In this document: one piece after another, positions 11,030 through 23,050 of the stretch
Layout: each line of letters starts with the position of its first letter
How positions within the stretch are numbered: the first letter of the stretch is position 1
DNA from: Phallus indusiatus
Lineage: Eukaryota; Basidiomycota; Agaricomycetes; Phallales; Phallaceae
Direction: 5' to 3'
Assembly (NCBI GenBank): GCA_027605045.1
Contig: JAQFWX010000095.1
Span: 1-64,000 of the forward strand
DNA length: 64,000 bases
Position numbers and translations under genes: made by a program
The notes under the pieces: model-generated
What the model was told of the DNA's origin: nothing
Database searches by the model: none
Seen by the model: the letters and a program-made list of their open reading frames with translations, nothing else

Positions 11030-12188
11030 ATGTCCGAATCAGATATACCTGTTCTCCTTCATATAAGCCACAAAGGAATCAACTATGATATATCCCTTCT
11101 TCCAACTGAGACATTAGAGGTCTTGCATGATCGCATCTATGAGAAGACTGCCGTTCCCCCGTCTTTTCAGAAATTACTTTACAAAGGGAAGAAGGCCAAT
11201 GCTTCTGAAGATACCCCTGTTGTTGAGGCAGGCTTGCAGAATGGAACGAAAGTTATGGTTTTAGGGTCGACTGAACAGGAGATTGGGGCTCTAAAAGCTG
11301 CGGAAGCTGAGGAGAGGAGAAAGGCCGATATTTTGAAACGACGCGCTCTGAAGGGACCTACGAAGGTACGTAGCTCATTAAATTGTTTTGTCCTACGGTT
11401 CAAATTCTAATTTGGGTGTTTCTTCTTGCGCAGGTCCGGAATACAGGTAGAGGTCAAGTCTCAAGCTATAGATTCCATAAGCTCGAACCACTGCGACATT
11501 TACCCCATCCTGAAACCGCTCTCGCGCTCCTGAAACGGCTGTCGGAAGATCCTGCTATTACACACGTCATGCAACTACATAAGTTTTCTGTCGGTCTACT
11601 TACCGAACTCGCTCCTCACGAACATCCACACCTTCTCGGATTGAATGAAAATGCGGGACAGGTATGTTATGCGAACTTGTTTTATTGCGAACATGCTTAA
11701 GCACCTTCGTTTCCAGGCTATCAAGTTGAGGATTCGTACAGACGCGTACGATGGGTTTAGGTTGTACAGTGAAGTCAGACGTGTCCTATGCCACGAACTG
11801 ACACATAATGTTTGGGGAGATCACGATGATAATGTAAGTTCAACTTCAATTTAAAGATGCTGTCTTATTAACATGTCGTTCTTTTCACAAGTTCAAAGCT
11901 TTGAATTCGCAACTGAACCGGGAGGTTGCCGAATACGAACGGACTCTTGCGCTAAATACCCATACTCTCAAAGGAGATGCTGCTGCATTTGATCACGAAA
12001 TTGAAGCCGAGGCTGAAGGTATTATTGGAGGATCTTATGTTCTTGGAGGTGGAAGTGTGTCGGACGTTTTGGCATCGGAATCTCCCGAGGAGAGACGACG
12101 ACGTGTCCTGGAAGCCGCGGCCGCTCGGCTGCAGCAAGAAGAGAAGCATATTGAAGATATGTGTGGAAGTATAGCTAAAAAGTCTTGA
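11030..12188 (+). CDS. ubiquitin-like and WLM-domain metalloprotease
   Basis: Four exons (11030-11365, 11434-11661, 11717-11833, 11892-12188) encode 325 residues. Residues about 10-85 form a ubiquitin-like fold (DISLLPTETLEVLHDRIYEKT, FQKLLYKGKK, VMVLGST). The WLM domain follows with the zinc motif HELTHNVWGDH (His-Glu-x2-His-x5-His) near residue 215. WLM proteases of the Wss1/Spartan type act on protein-DNA crosslinks; the version with an N-terminal ubiquitin-like domain is known from fungi and plants. The C-terminal third (GGSYVLGGGSVSDVL, then SPEERRRRVLEAAAARL) is an Ala/Glu-rich helix often seen in this group. Confidence 0.92.
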
Positions 12189-12345
12189 ATAATGCATAAA
12201 TGCGCGGAAGTTGATATATTTTTGATTGTACTACTACTAGCCCGTCCATCATGCATTACACTAGAGCCCGTATAATATATTCCCACGCCTTCCATCTTTC
12301 ATTTTTTCAACCAAAACCTTTCATCTCTTTTCTCTTATTAAAGCC

Positions 12346-12990
12346 ATGGCACCAAAGGAAAGCTCAACCCCTAGAAAAACCACATCTCGTCAATCGAAGA
12401 TATCATTTAAACCTACGAAGCGTGATGCTGCCCCGATTAAAGCCAAAGCCAAAGCCAAGGCGACGCCGAAGTCCAAGTCGAAAGCAAAGCAGGCCGAGCT
12501 GTCGCAAGAGTCTGATGCTGAATCCGACAGTTCTTCGCAGGAAGTCATTAATACCGGAAATACAACTCATCTGGACGTTCATGACAAGGCTGGTCGGTAT
12601 AAGCGGTATTTCAAGGAAACGCGAGCATTAATGAATAACAAAAAACCAAGTGAGAACTAATAAATTTATCATCTATTACGCGCTTAATTTATATATGTCA
12701 TCTGGTTATCAGTACATTTTGAAGATCAGCCGAAAGTATATCAAATGTTACGTGTGTTCGACAATACGTACGAATTCGGACCTTGCGTTGGTATGACCCG
12801 TCTGGAACGATGGGAGCGCGCTCAGGCTTTGGGTCTGAATCCTCCGCCTGAAGTCAGTTTTCTCTATTCATATGACATTAGTTTGAAATATCTCATTTTT
12901 ATTTCTTAGGTACGGGAGATCCTCTTAACGGAACAAGGTCAGGCGGACGCAGAAATTGCACACTCTGTTTTTTATGGCCGAGTTATATGA
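12346..12990 (+). CDS. DNA polymerase delta subunit 4 (POLD4/Cdm1-like)
   Basis: Three exons (12346-12649, 12713-12852, 12910-12990) encode 174 residues. A likely PCNA-binding box, RQSKISFKPTK, lies at residues 14-24. A Lys/Ala linker with KAKAKAKA repeats follows. The conserved C-terminal domain reads LRVFDNTYEFGPCVGMTRLE then RWERAQALGLNPPPEV, which is the POLD4 signature. The last residues are shorter than the mammalian tail. It is an accessory subunit that stabilises the replicative polymerase. It lies 157 bases after the WLM gene on the same strand, so both are in a same-strand run rather than an operon. Confidence 0.92.
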
Positions 12991-13466
12991 CTTAACGATA
13001 TACTGTATCTGTCTGTATCATGTCGCGGGGCTCATGTTATTTCATTTATTATCGCTGCTTTCCACTTGTCAATCCCTAAAGTACGTGTGCTTTTACTTGT
13101 TGTTTTTTCATGTTTCGTGTCCCATGTAGTTATGACCAAAGTTATGATGTTGCCGAATAATAATAACAGTCAATCGTTTATCCTATCATATGCAGTGATA
13201 ATCATGCGCAATCAAATCACTTGGCATGGCACTGAATGATTAATCAAGATCCAAGGCGTGCAATCATTGGGAGAGAGTCCGCCCACAGACTGCGGATGTT
13301 CTCATGTTGGACTTGGTTACATAGTCTCACGCGACAATCGCCTGTGCTTGGCTGAAGGTATATTATTCCTGCGTGCATGCCTCTTTGAAATTACAAAATA
13401 CAAACCGACTGCTTTCCTCGTTCATTTGAGAGATATTGAACACTCATTCATTAGATAAAGTCTGCT
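12991..13466. other. convergent intergenic region
   Basis: This is the 3' space between the converging POLD4 and MMS2 genes. One plus-strand frame (13258-13458) has no family features. No terminator or repeat was recognised. Confidence 0.45.
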
Positions 13467-14092
13467 TCAGAAAGTACTACCTTCGGGTGGCTGTGGCGCT
13501 TTGCGATTGTTGAATGACGCCATTTCCCTATCACAAGAGTTTAGAGAAACGTCGAGGTCTCCAAATTAACCACGAGAAGTCAGGACAGACCTTCTGATTT
13601 CTACTAGCACCGTCTCAAGGCTGTTGTTCCTATTCCAGTTTGCCAAGACCGGAAGTTTCGTGGGATCAACTTTGCCGTCAAGTTGGCTTACGAAGGGTAA
13701 GTTGACACGAGAAACGAATTGAAGTGTTGGTGGCGCATCAGGATAACTATCACCACATGTAATCTTGAGCGTGTAAATTCGGTTTTCATGTACGGTCTGC
13801 AAGGTGGCAAGTGATCGAAATGAAGATCTGATCAGCGAATTCTGCTACGGGATTCTTACATGCCCTGGTCCGATGATCGTTCCATTCCAGTGTGTCATCA
13901 TAATGTCATCAGCATCTTCGAGACCATAAGAGCATGAGCCATCGCCAATCCCTTTCTCTCCCTTTTCCAATTCTTCCAATAAACGAAAATTACGTGGCAC
14001 TGAATAGAATACATAGATCAGCAGAAAGAACATATTATAGTCGGAAAGGAAAGAAGTGAATTCAAATGCCTTCCCGCCATACCTTTTGCCAT
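13467..14092 (-). CDS. MMS2: ubiquitin-conjugating enzyme variant Mms2/Uev1
   Basis: Four exons (14083-14092, 13860-13999, 13591-13796, 13467-13527) encode 138 residues. The 10-base first exon (MAK) joins [52 protein letters not shown] and PPEGSTF are family blocks. The position of the active-site Cys of true E2 enzymes is absent, as expected for a UEV. Mms2 pairs with Ubc13 to build Lys63-linked ubiquitin chains in post-replication repair. Confidence 0.95.
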
Positions 14093-14302
14093 AGAGAATT
14101 AACTTTCAAAAAGCTTCAGAAAAAGGGTGAAAGAACGGTTTAAAGAATCGGAAAGAAGCAGTGCTGTATTATCGATCTTTCATGGATGCGGACTTTGAAT
14201 TGGCTGTGGACTCCGGACTGCCGCCTGTCACATAAATTGGCTAACTCATTACTATCCCGCAGCTTTTGCAGTCCAAAGAGCTGAACATCGGCCACTACGA
14301 TT
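14093..14302. promoter_or_regulatory. short bidirectional promoter MMS2/HSE1
   Basis: Only 210 bases separate the two start codons, so both promoters must share this space. No TATA box is evident. Both products act in ubiquitin pathways. Confidence 0.5.
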
Positions 14303-17300
14303 ATGCCTAGTAACGCATACGATGAAATAGTTGGTACGTTCTCCCATGAATTCTCTTTTTCTTGTTCGGGGCTTATCTCGAATGCGTTATTTTCTCTCTC
14401 TAGCTAAGACAACGGACGAGAACCTGACGACTGAAAACTGGGAGCTCATTCTCAATTTATGTGACAAAGTCAACGATGAAGGAGAATCCGGGTGAGTTTT
14501 TCAACATCAGTGGAAGACTTATAACCAAACTCAAGCTGAGACTCCTATTATTAGAGCGCGAGCTGTCATGGCAGCCTTGCTGAAACGCTTAGCTCATCGA
14601 AGCCCCACTGTCCAACTATTTTCCCTCTCTCTTGCTGAAGCTCTATCGAAGAACTGTGGCGAATACCTGCATCGGGAATTAGCATCTCGGTCGTTCACTC
14701 AAGGCCTGGAAAAATTGATTACGGACAGGGTAAGCGAAAGTTCCAGCGTTTTCTGCCGATCCTAGCTTTATGTGTAAATGGTCTTTAGAACACGCATGAG
14801 AAAGTGAAACGAAGAGGGCTGTATTTGGTTAGCTTATGGACTGGGGAGTTTGAATCCAATCCACAATTAGGATTAATGGAGGAACTTTATGAGAGTCTCA
14901 AATCTAAAGGTGCGGTGGATTCTAGCTCTCTGATGGGAACAACGATCCCTTAATACAGATGCGTCCACAGATTATAATTTCGAACAAATAAAAGAACCTC
15001 AGCCACCTGCTATGGACGAAGACGAAATTCGCAGGAAAGAAGAAGAGGAACTACAAAAGGTTCTTGAAATGTCACTTCGCGACAAGGGCGGCAGGAGCGC
15101 ACCGACATGGGAAACATCTGGCTCGTCCAGTAGCTCTTCTCGACCTGGTCCCTCGGTATCGAGCACCACTGCCGCTGCTCAAGTTTCTGAACCATTGCGT
15201 ACCTCGTCGCATCGAACGCAGGACAGTGCGACAAAGCATGTTCCTCAATCAAGCGTTCCCCAGGCAACTTCACCGGCTAGAGGAACGACCTCATCTAGCT
15301 CCTCCATAAAGTCCAACTCTTCCACGAACAACATAACACGCGTGAGAGCTCTCCATTCCTTTGAGCCCACTGTGGCTGGTGAATTGGGATTCGAAAAAGG
15401 CGATATTATTAAAGTGACTGACCGCGCATATGAAAATTGGTGGAGGGGTCAGTTGAGGGGAAGGACTGGGATTTTCCCTGTGAATTATGTGGTTTGTATC
15501 TTTTTTGCAATAGATGATTTGCATTTTTGTGATCATAAACTTTTTTAGGAGCCTTTACCTGATGTGACTTCCGACGAGCTTGCTCGCGAAGCGGAGCAGG
15601 AAGCTACCGTCTTTGCGCAAGCGACAAATATTGATAAGTTGGTTGAGATGTTGAGATCTTTCGACCCGTCTCAAGATAATTTGGCCGATAACGATGAAAT
15701 TCAAGTAAACAACCTTCTTTTTTCGATTTCTTTGATAATATCTAATAATTCACCGAAGGAATTGTATCGATCAAGCATGGCGCTACGGCCTAAAATTGTG
15801 AAGCTGATTGACAAGTACAGCCAAAAACGAGGTAACGTTTGATTTGTGTGCGTTGAACGCTATAGCGCTCATTTCGTGAATTATAGCGGAATTGGTAGCA
15901 ATGAACGAGAATTTCGTAAAGGCTCGGGCAGTATTTGATCAAATGATGGAAGAGAGCTTGGCGAGACACACAGGAGGTAAGATATACCACGAGGTTGCGT
16001 CAAATATGGTGTCGCTAAGGTACACTGGTTTTTTAGTCTATGAAACTAGACAGCAAGGCTATCATCCCGAATCCCGACCGTACGGCTGGGATAAAGGTTA
16101 TGAACAGCCAGGAGGATATGGAGGATATGGATCGACTCCTGCGCCATATCAGGCCTCTCAGCCGCCTTATCAATCACAGCCGTACCCAGCTCAGAGTGAG
16201 CCCCCATATGGTTTCCACAACCGTCGGGCGACTATCTACGGAGGTCCACATCAATCTCAAGCGTATCCTCCCGGAGAGCAATATGCGCCTAATCCACAAC
16301 CATATGGTCAGCCTCCCGATCAAGCGGTTCCTGGATACCCAAGCCCAAGCGTCCAGTCGCCGCCACCCGCGTCGATGGTTCAGCCCCAAAATCAACCATT
16401 CCCACAACCCCAGGTGCAATCCCAGCCGCAACAGCAACCTCACCCTCAACCTCAGTCCCAGCCTCAGCCCCAACCACAACCACAATCGCAGCCTCAATAT
16501 CAACCGCAACACCAACCGCAACACCAACCGCAACACCAACCTCAATATCCGTCTCAGCAGCAGCCACAAGCATCCGTTTTGTCTCAACAGCCTCAGGCTT
16601 TGGCACAACATCAGAATCAAGCGCAAGCGCGACCTTCGGCTCAAGTACAAACGCAAGCGCAACCTCAACCGCAGGGACCAACCCCTCAAAGCCCAACTCA
16701 AGCTCAACAGTCGCCACAGCAACAGCTTCCTGCAGGTCCACCTTATCCTTTCGATCCCAATATCCAATATCCTGATTCTAATGCGCAAGCTTGGGCTCAG
16801 TACTATGCTCAAGGCGGGACGGATCCAGCCGGTGCAGTGTACTTTATTTCTGTACCTGGTATAACAGACGCGTCTGGACCACAACAATCGTCTCAGAGTG
16901 CAGGTAGCACGGCTGTTGGGGCGAATTCAAATGCTACTATCAATGGAACGTCGATTGGAGGTTTGGAGTCGCAGATGCAAAATCTCAGTGTTAGTTCGAA
17001 TGGTAACGTAGCCCAACAAACGCAATCACAACCACAACCACAACCACAACCTCAGCCGGAGTACGGACCTAAGCGACAATCGTCACTACACTCTTCTTCA
17101 GTTATGCCGTCGTATGAAGCTTCTGGAGGTGTGATTGCTGGAGATAATTCTGCTATATATCCGGGTTCCGGGGGTGAAAATGTAGCAGTGGCTAACTCAA
17201 TTTCGGATCCGTCACTTCAACAACTCGGTCGAACTCCGTATTCATATGGCGCCCCTACACCATATTACACAGGTAGCGCGCCATTGCAACACGCTACTTC

Positions 17301-17307
17301 TAATTGA
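14303..17307 (+). CDS. HSE1: Hse1/STAM: ESCRT-0 subunit with very long Pro/Gln tail
   Basis: Nine exons (14303-14333, 14404-14491, 14555-14729, 14789-14909, 14959-15491, 15549-15704, 15759-15831, 15887-15976, 16037-17307) encode 845 residues. Residues about 8-140 form a VHS domain (TTENWELILNLCDKVN, RGLYLVSLWTGEF). A ubiquitin-interacting motif (EEELQKVLEMSLRD) lies near 170. The SH3 domain is at about 265-317 (ALHSFEPTVAGELGFEKGDI, ENWWRGQLRGRTGIFPVNYV). A helical GAT-like region follows. The last exon is a 423-residue tail of PQ, QS and HQ repeats. With Vps27, Hse1 sorts ubiquitinated cargo at endosomes. The tail is longer than in most fungal homologues I know of. Confidence 0.95.
16400..16690 (+). 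repeat. Pro-Gln coding repeat in HSE1
   Basis: Within the last exon, codons for Gln-Pro and Gln-His-Gln-Pro recur. The 12-base unit CAACACCAACCG is repeated three times in a row near 16505-16540. A second PQ run lies at 17025-17055. This is a protein-coding microsatellite and may vary in length between strains. Confidence 0.7.
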
Positions 17308-18920
17308 TTACTTTGCTCTTGCGGTTGTGTTTTATCTCTCGTATCGTAAAGATGGATTTATTTATTATTCATATTGTTCATTCTATTCTTTTGCAGTCCT
17401 GGAATGATTCGGAGATATCCCATATGCAAATGATAACGACAAAGTATTGCCTGTGTTTTTCAATACCTATGTACATGAAGAAATAAAAAGTTATCTATTA
17501 ATTTCTGTTTTCGGTGCTTGTGTGACCTGTATGTACTATCTAATCACTTTTCATCCCTTCTGCCCGTTAATTTGAAGGAACACTGATTGATTCGTTTTCG
17601 TGCTAGGCTTGCATTTGATACGTCCAGCTCCAATCGTATGATGCCTTGACAGCCCGATGCATAATTTCCAACGTCAATGTGCTTGGTAGGGTCTGCCAGC
17701 GAGCCAAATATCACCCTCCGAGTCGAACGCACTTAGCCTCTTCCCTTGCAGGGAAACCACGCGGAAAGATAACAGTCTTAAAATACAACAACGCATCAAG
17801 TGAATCCAGCTCCCCTCTCAAAAAGGCAGTGCGCTGCGGGTTAGGTACGCTAAAAAAACTGCGTTAAGACAATGACAACCACCACTGATAGCTTCCAAGG
17901 TTTATCCGGCATGACTGTAAGGCAAGTTGTCTTGGCAAATGGAAGCAATTAAGCCGGTATTTCCTAAAAGACTTGCAAAGGACGAGAACTATCGACTGCG
18001 GGAAGCAGGGCGATCCATCGACCCAATCCCAATGCCTCCAGTGGAAGTCGGTCTGCCGGAACCATATGAGCGCTTCCGTTTCGGCTTTTGCTACTGCGGG
18101 GAGGCATACTCCGATGACATTGGACAATTCTAGTCCGGTCCAACTTTTTTAGTATACCTGGCAAATGCGATGAAAGTATGATTTTATCATCTGTTGAGGC
18201 GAGATGACGTGTTGGTATGTGGTTAAAAAAATGATTAAACCGTGTTTCATAGGTTCAGCTCGGATTCTTGGTGTCTGTGTCTGTCGCCATCAATGTCAGT
18301 CCTAACTCAGGTTTTTCCGGTGGGAATCCTTGTTCAAGTGCGTGGGGAGTTTGATCACGTTTTTCCTCACTGGTTGCTGTTCACTAAAAATAATTAATTC
18401 TTTGATACAGAAAAATAGGAAAATCAAGAAGTAAAGTCCGAAATCAGAAATGCCAAAGTCCCTTTACAAGCGAGCAAGTCCGAAGTCATTTCATCTCAAC
18501 TCCTCACTCATGGTAGCTGAACATTTCGAATACTTTATGTCTACCTTACTTAAATTTTTCATATTTATAGAAAATAATCGATTACCATCATGTTTGCTTC
18601 GACCGAAAATAAATCATCGTTATCTGCCAAGGCGAAGACTAGTCGTATATGATATTTATATTCCCCCTCTGCGCAGCACTTTTTTTGAATGTGGGAGAGG
18701 GAACCATTTGAACAATTACGATCAGCCAGGACCTTAATTAGAGTCTCGAACTCGGGTTGCATAGCCTGACGTTTGCATTTTACCTTTCTTTTTTGATTTA
18801 AATTGAGACTGTTCTGCTTCCCCTTTCACCTCACCCATCCTCCCGCTTCCCCCTCGCTTCTTTTCTTTCTTCCCTCGTTCGAACATCCCTTCTATTCTTC
18901 TTTCCTATCCCATTATCCCT
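17308..18920. other. gene-poor stretch before the DOMON-b561 gene
   Basis: Overlapping short frames occur on both strands around 17540-18165 but none shows splice-joined continuation or family motifs. From about 18805 to 18915 the plus strand is almost pure pyrimidine (runs of TTCCC, TCTTC), which is a typical fungal leader or transcription-start tract directly before the ATG at 18921. Confidence 0.45.
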
Positions 18921-21108
18921 ATGTCTACAGTTACAACGAACACCAGACGATTTCTTTTATTCGCTCTACTAGCGTTGTTCCTTGTACCACGCGTCTTCGC
19001 CGACCCTCGACCTCGAGGTGGTCATGACGGCGACAATGACGGTGACGGTGGCGATAACGATAATGATGGCGACGGTGGTGACAACGATGGCGACAACGAT
19101 GGTGACGGCGCGGCCGGTGGGGCAGCCAACACGCCTGTCAATGGTACCGCGCCTGCTCTTTCCGGAAATTCAAGCCTGGGTGGTTTACAAGGTGACATGC
19201 AATGTCCAGGTAGTCAGGTATGTATTTTTTTTCGAGGCTGCCAGTTATATGAGTGTAGAAGACTGAGTCATATTCAAGCTGATGTGTGTTACGGGCGTTG
19301 TTAACGGGTCTTCTATCACCTGTAAGCCACTGAAAAAATTCCCTTCACCTCACAGTTTTTTTTGACTGTAATTTCTCAGATGAGTTACAGAGTACCGGCG
19401 CTGCAAATCTTGGTTGGATGGCAATGTGAGTGTCGCCTGAGCGTTGCGCGCGCCCCCACGAGTGGCATGTCGTGTCGTTTTCATTTTTATCTCCTTCATT
19501 GTATTCACCGTTTACTGATGTACTGGTTTTCATCATCAAAGTGGTTTCGGAACTCAAATGCCGAGTGAGTGCCGTTTTCCGAGTCTGACAAGACTTGACT
19601 TTGATAGATGATCTGATCGTTTTTTCTTTTTTTCCGTGTTGTCAGATACGCCCATGGTAATTATGTGGGCCAATGCTGATGGTACCATTACTTTGTCCCA
19701 ACGTCAGGCACCTGCCACGGTAATGCCTACACCGGTGGCGAACCCTCCTCATGTAGCAACTCCCGCTCCGCAACTATCTTCTGTGAGTCGAAGAAATAAT
19801 CATCATTTACGAACACAAACCCTTACTTTGCCATCTATCAAGCTTACCGGATCACAACCAAAATTGGTGTTCACAATTCCTGTATGTTGACACGTCCTCC
19901 ATAAACTTCGTTCGTTATTGTTGATCTGGTTTTTTTTTCGATTCCTCCATCAAGGGAGCTGCGGCCGTGACAAACTTGATTTGGGCATTCGGTACAACGA
20001 AGCCCGCCGAACCAGCTGATTCAACGCTCCTGCAACACATACAGTCCGGCACATTCACTCTTGATCTTACCAAAACTCTTCCTGGCGGTGGTGCTGCGGG
20101 CGGAATAGGTGGCATAAATGGAACAAGCGCCATACCTCTTCCAAGAGGCTCACTAAACATTCCATTTTTACCTTATCAGAAGCTGATCATCGCTCATGCT
20201 GCAATTGTATCACTTGGGTTTTTAATTTTACTCCCCAGTGGAGTGCTTTTGGCACGGCTCACCAGGACGTATAATAATAAATGGTTTAAAGGACACTGGA
20301 TTCTTCAGTTTGGACTTGGTAAATATTAATTGCACTCATTCGAAAATTTTTGTAACTTGTTTTTTTTTTTTTTTCAAATAGCTGGTCCCGCTATTATTAT
20401 TGGTTGTGTTCTTGGGTTTTTGGCTGTTCATGAACAAGGGGGAGGTGAAACTCACACACCGCACAAGGTAAGCCGACGGAGATCTATCGACTTTCTACGG
20501 TCGTGCCTTATCAGCTCCATTTCTACAGAAAATCGGACAAATTCTTCTCGCATTATACCTCGTACAATGCGCCTTGGGAGCGTTTATTCATTTCGTCAAA
20601 ATCAAGGTTCTGTTTAATCGACCTCCGCAAAACTACATCCACGCCCTTCTCGGATTGACAATACTTGGTTTGGCGTTTTATCAAGCCCGTCTCGGATTCA
20701 CACAGGAATGGCCGAACGCAACGGGTCGCCCGCCTGTGGTATGTATAGTAATAATACATTTTTCTCTAGCGAACTGCCAACACGATCCTTTTTTAGTCCA
20801 ACGCGGTCAGTATTGCATGGATAGTTTTACTCGCCGTGAGTGCTCGCCCTTTCCTTTTAAAGTCCATTTTTCCTCACTCTTATCTTTTTTTCATATTTTA
20901 GATGGTCGCAGTAGCATACATCGGAGGATTAGCTTACCTCCCACGACAATATCGCCAAGAAAAACAATCACGAAGACACTCTGGGTCGAGCACTACATCT
21001 AATGCTCCCTTTTCTATTCGACTCAAGCGCAATCATGACACAGAAGCTTATCAAGAAATTCACGAACTTAATCCTAATGAGGGGGTCACGATGGTGTCGT
21101 CGCGATGA
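18921..21108 (+). CDS. secreted/membrane DOMON-cytochrome b561 protein
   Basis: Ten exons (18921-19217, 19279-19321, 19380-19425, 19542-19564, 19646-19881, 19955-20318, 20382-20467, 20529-20738, 20797-20835, 20902-21108) encode 516 residues. A signal peptide (FLLFALLALFLVPRVFA) is followed by a linker of about 35 residues made of Asp, Gly and Asn. A DOMON domain (GWMAIGFGTQM, TPMVIMWANADGTITLSQR) leads to a five-to-six-helix b561 module with likely haem histidines in IIAHAAIVSLGF, FIHFVKIK and NYIHALLGL. The tail is cytosolic and basic. This architecture transfers electrons across membranes; its haem domain resembles the cytochrome part of cellobiose dehydrogenase. The substrate is unknown. 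Confidence 0.92.
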
Positions 21109-22199
21109 TAAAGTAATATGATTTATAGCGTTCCTTTCTTTCTTGTATATAAATGGGATGGAGGTTCTCACCAGCTCTCACTTGCATACGCGCCCGCGCG
21201 CGTGCACTCTATTACTCATGTTGCATAGCATGACTAGAGAACGGACAGACTCACTCCAAGGATTCCCTTCACTTATATTAGCAATAATCATACAATGGAC
21301 TATTGAAATTAGAAAACATACAGTGTTCTATTTATTTTATTTTGTGCTCTATATTGTTGTACTACGACTGCGCTATTAGTCCCAGATGGTAGTGTGTCAT
21401 ACAAACATACATTTTGGGAAACATTGCATTCATTATACGGCGTAGATAAGTACTGTAGCGACCATCATTCCTATAATAGTAACTGAGAGATGCAATTGTG
21501 ATCTTGAGATTGATCGACATGTATGCGCTCTCAAGCTTGTCATAGTACGGCTTCTTGGTATGTATTTATAATGATGCATACGACTACAAACGGCGCTTGA
21601 AGCCTTAAATAAACAATCACGTTTGAGTTATTTAACCTTCGGAACAAGAACAGGTTGTGAGTGAACGTAGAGACGATTAAATGCGACAGTCGACAGTTAG
21701 GTTAGGCGGACAGCTTTATTCCTTCAATTAAAGGAAGGAAACTATCAAGAAATTACTGCCAGTGAGGGCTGAACTTCCTCAGCAACAAAAAACAAATATA
21801 CAAAAGTAGTAGAAGTTGTGAGAAAAATCTATGATGGTTTATAAATGAATCAAACAATTCAAAACAATAATCCAAAAACTGCAAAGTAATCGCTTATAAA
21901 CCATTACAGATTTCTCCGAAAAGAGGAGTAATCGAAGACCGCGAATATTCAAACAGAGAGCGATCAAGACTGATAGTGCCAAAAAAAAAGAAAACCTTGA
22001 CGACGGGGTTTTGAAGCTTATAAAATCGGAGTAGTGATGGGTCTTCGAAATTAAAAAGCTGCATCTCTTCTGAGGTTAAGTGATTTTTCCAAGCGGCAGG
22101 CATCGGGGTGCTGTAAGCGGTCAAGGGAACTAAATCTTTCTAGAGTTTCAGGTTTCTAGCAACTACGACTCCATTTTCACGATGCCGCAGTGCGAAAGG
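21109..22199. other. intergenic, nothing clear
   Basis: This is the 3' flank of the b561 gene and a stretch with no supportable gene. A run of alternating purine and pyrimidine (CGCGCCCGCGCGCGTG near 21190-21205) stands out from the AT-rich surroundings. A minus-strand frame at 21894-22124 is not convincing. Confidence 0.4.
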
Positions 22200-22205
22200 C
22201 TCCAT

Positions 22206-22845
22206 TTATGATGATAGTGGAAAGTACTCGAATATCTCGGTCTCATGTTCCGGAACTCTGCCTTCAGCGCAGGCGTTGTTGAACTGGAACACACGGATAG
22301 ATATGGCAACTAAGCGGGCAAATGGATCAGGTTTGTCCTGCCCTCCGACGATGCCTATAGCCAAGTATGACGAAGATTGGGCATCCAAGATATGAAAGTC
22401 CATATGACCTGTCCTTGTTATTCCGTTGATGGTCAATGGCACCATCTGATGCATCGTTACTTCTCTTTTTTTCTAATTCCAAACCACAACGCGGTTAAAG
22501 TGAGATATGCAAGAAGATTAGACATTGGTTCTGTTGTCATATTTTTTTATGGGGGGTACAGCCATATAATAAATTCCATCCTTGAGATCACGTCGATCTT
22601 CATCGACTTTGTCCATGCTGAGTCCATTGATGAAATTTTGTGCCTCCCTCGATTGGAATTCCCAGGTAGAAGGAGAAAGCGGGTGGAACTTTAAAGAAAT
22701 GGCTTAGGTTTTCGGTTGGCGTGCAGATGATGCGCAAGCGCTGCAGTTCGCTATCGCTCCATTCATCGGGAGGTTTGCTAATGACATAGGTTTTTTCGTT
22801 TCTTTGGAGCCATATAGATGGGCCCTTTAAGCTGGTGAAAATGAG
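22206..22845 (-). pseudogene. tandem family copy 1, probably decayed
   Basis: On the minus strand an open frame from about 22845 (EKTYVISKPPDEWSDSELQR) is followed in other frames by a piece containing FARLVAISIRVFQFNN joined directly to ACAEGRVPEHETEIFEYFP, ending at 22206. The second piece matches copy 2 at FAQLMAVAIGVFQTNN and at NACAKGRVPGHVTEVLEYSP, but the roughly 30 residues that separate those blocks in copy 2 are missing. No complete splice chain could be built. The family is unnamed to me. Confidence 0.5.
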
Positions 22846-23050
22846 GATAAAACAGGGGGATATGTGTAAAGGGAAAATACGGGGAATACAACTACGAACT
22901 TGTGGGAAAAGGCGTAAGTTATTACAATTATATAAATTATAAACAGAAGAAGAATCTTCCCAAGAAAGAAAAAGAATAGGTCAAGGACTGAAACACCGCT
23001 AGTGACAGAGGCCTCCTCTTCAAAGTCAAGACCTTCTATTTCCTGCGCGG

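Noticed and set aside
16500..16545. Short regular repeats resembling a CRISPR array
   Set aside because: The 12-base units are adjacent without spacers, lie in a coding frame for His-Gln-Pro-Gln, and the genome is eukaryotic.
16174..16887. 237-residue Leu/Arg-rich minus-strand frame
   Set aside because: It is the antisense of the Pro/Gln repeat of HSE1; the repeat codons cause long open frames in other phases.
17864..18164. Overlapping frames on both strands around 18 kb
   Set aside because: Frames of similar length on both strands with no motif or splice support; none can be preferred.
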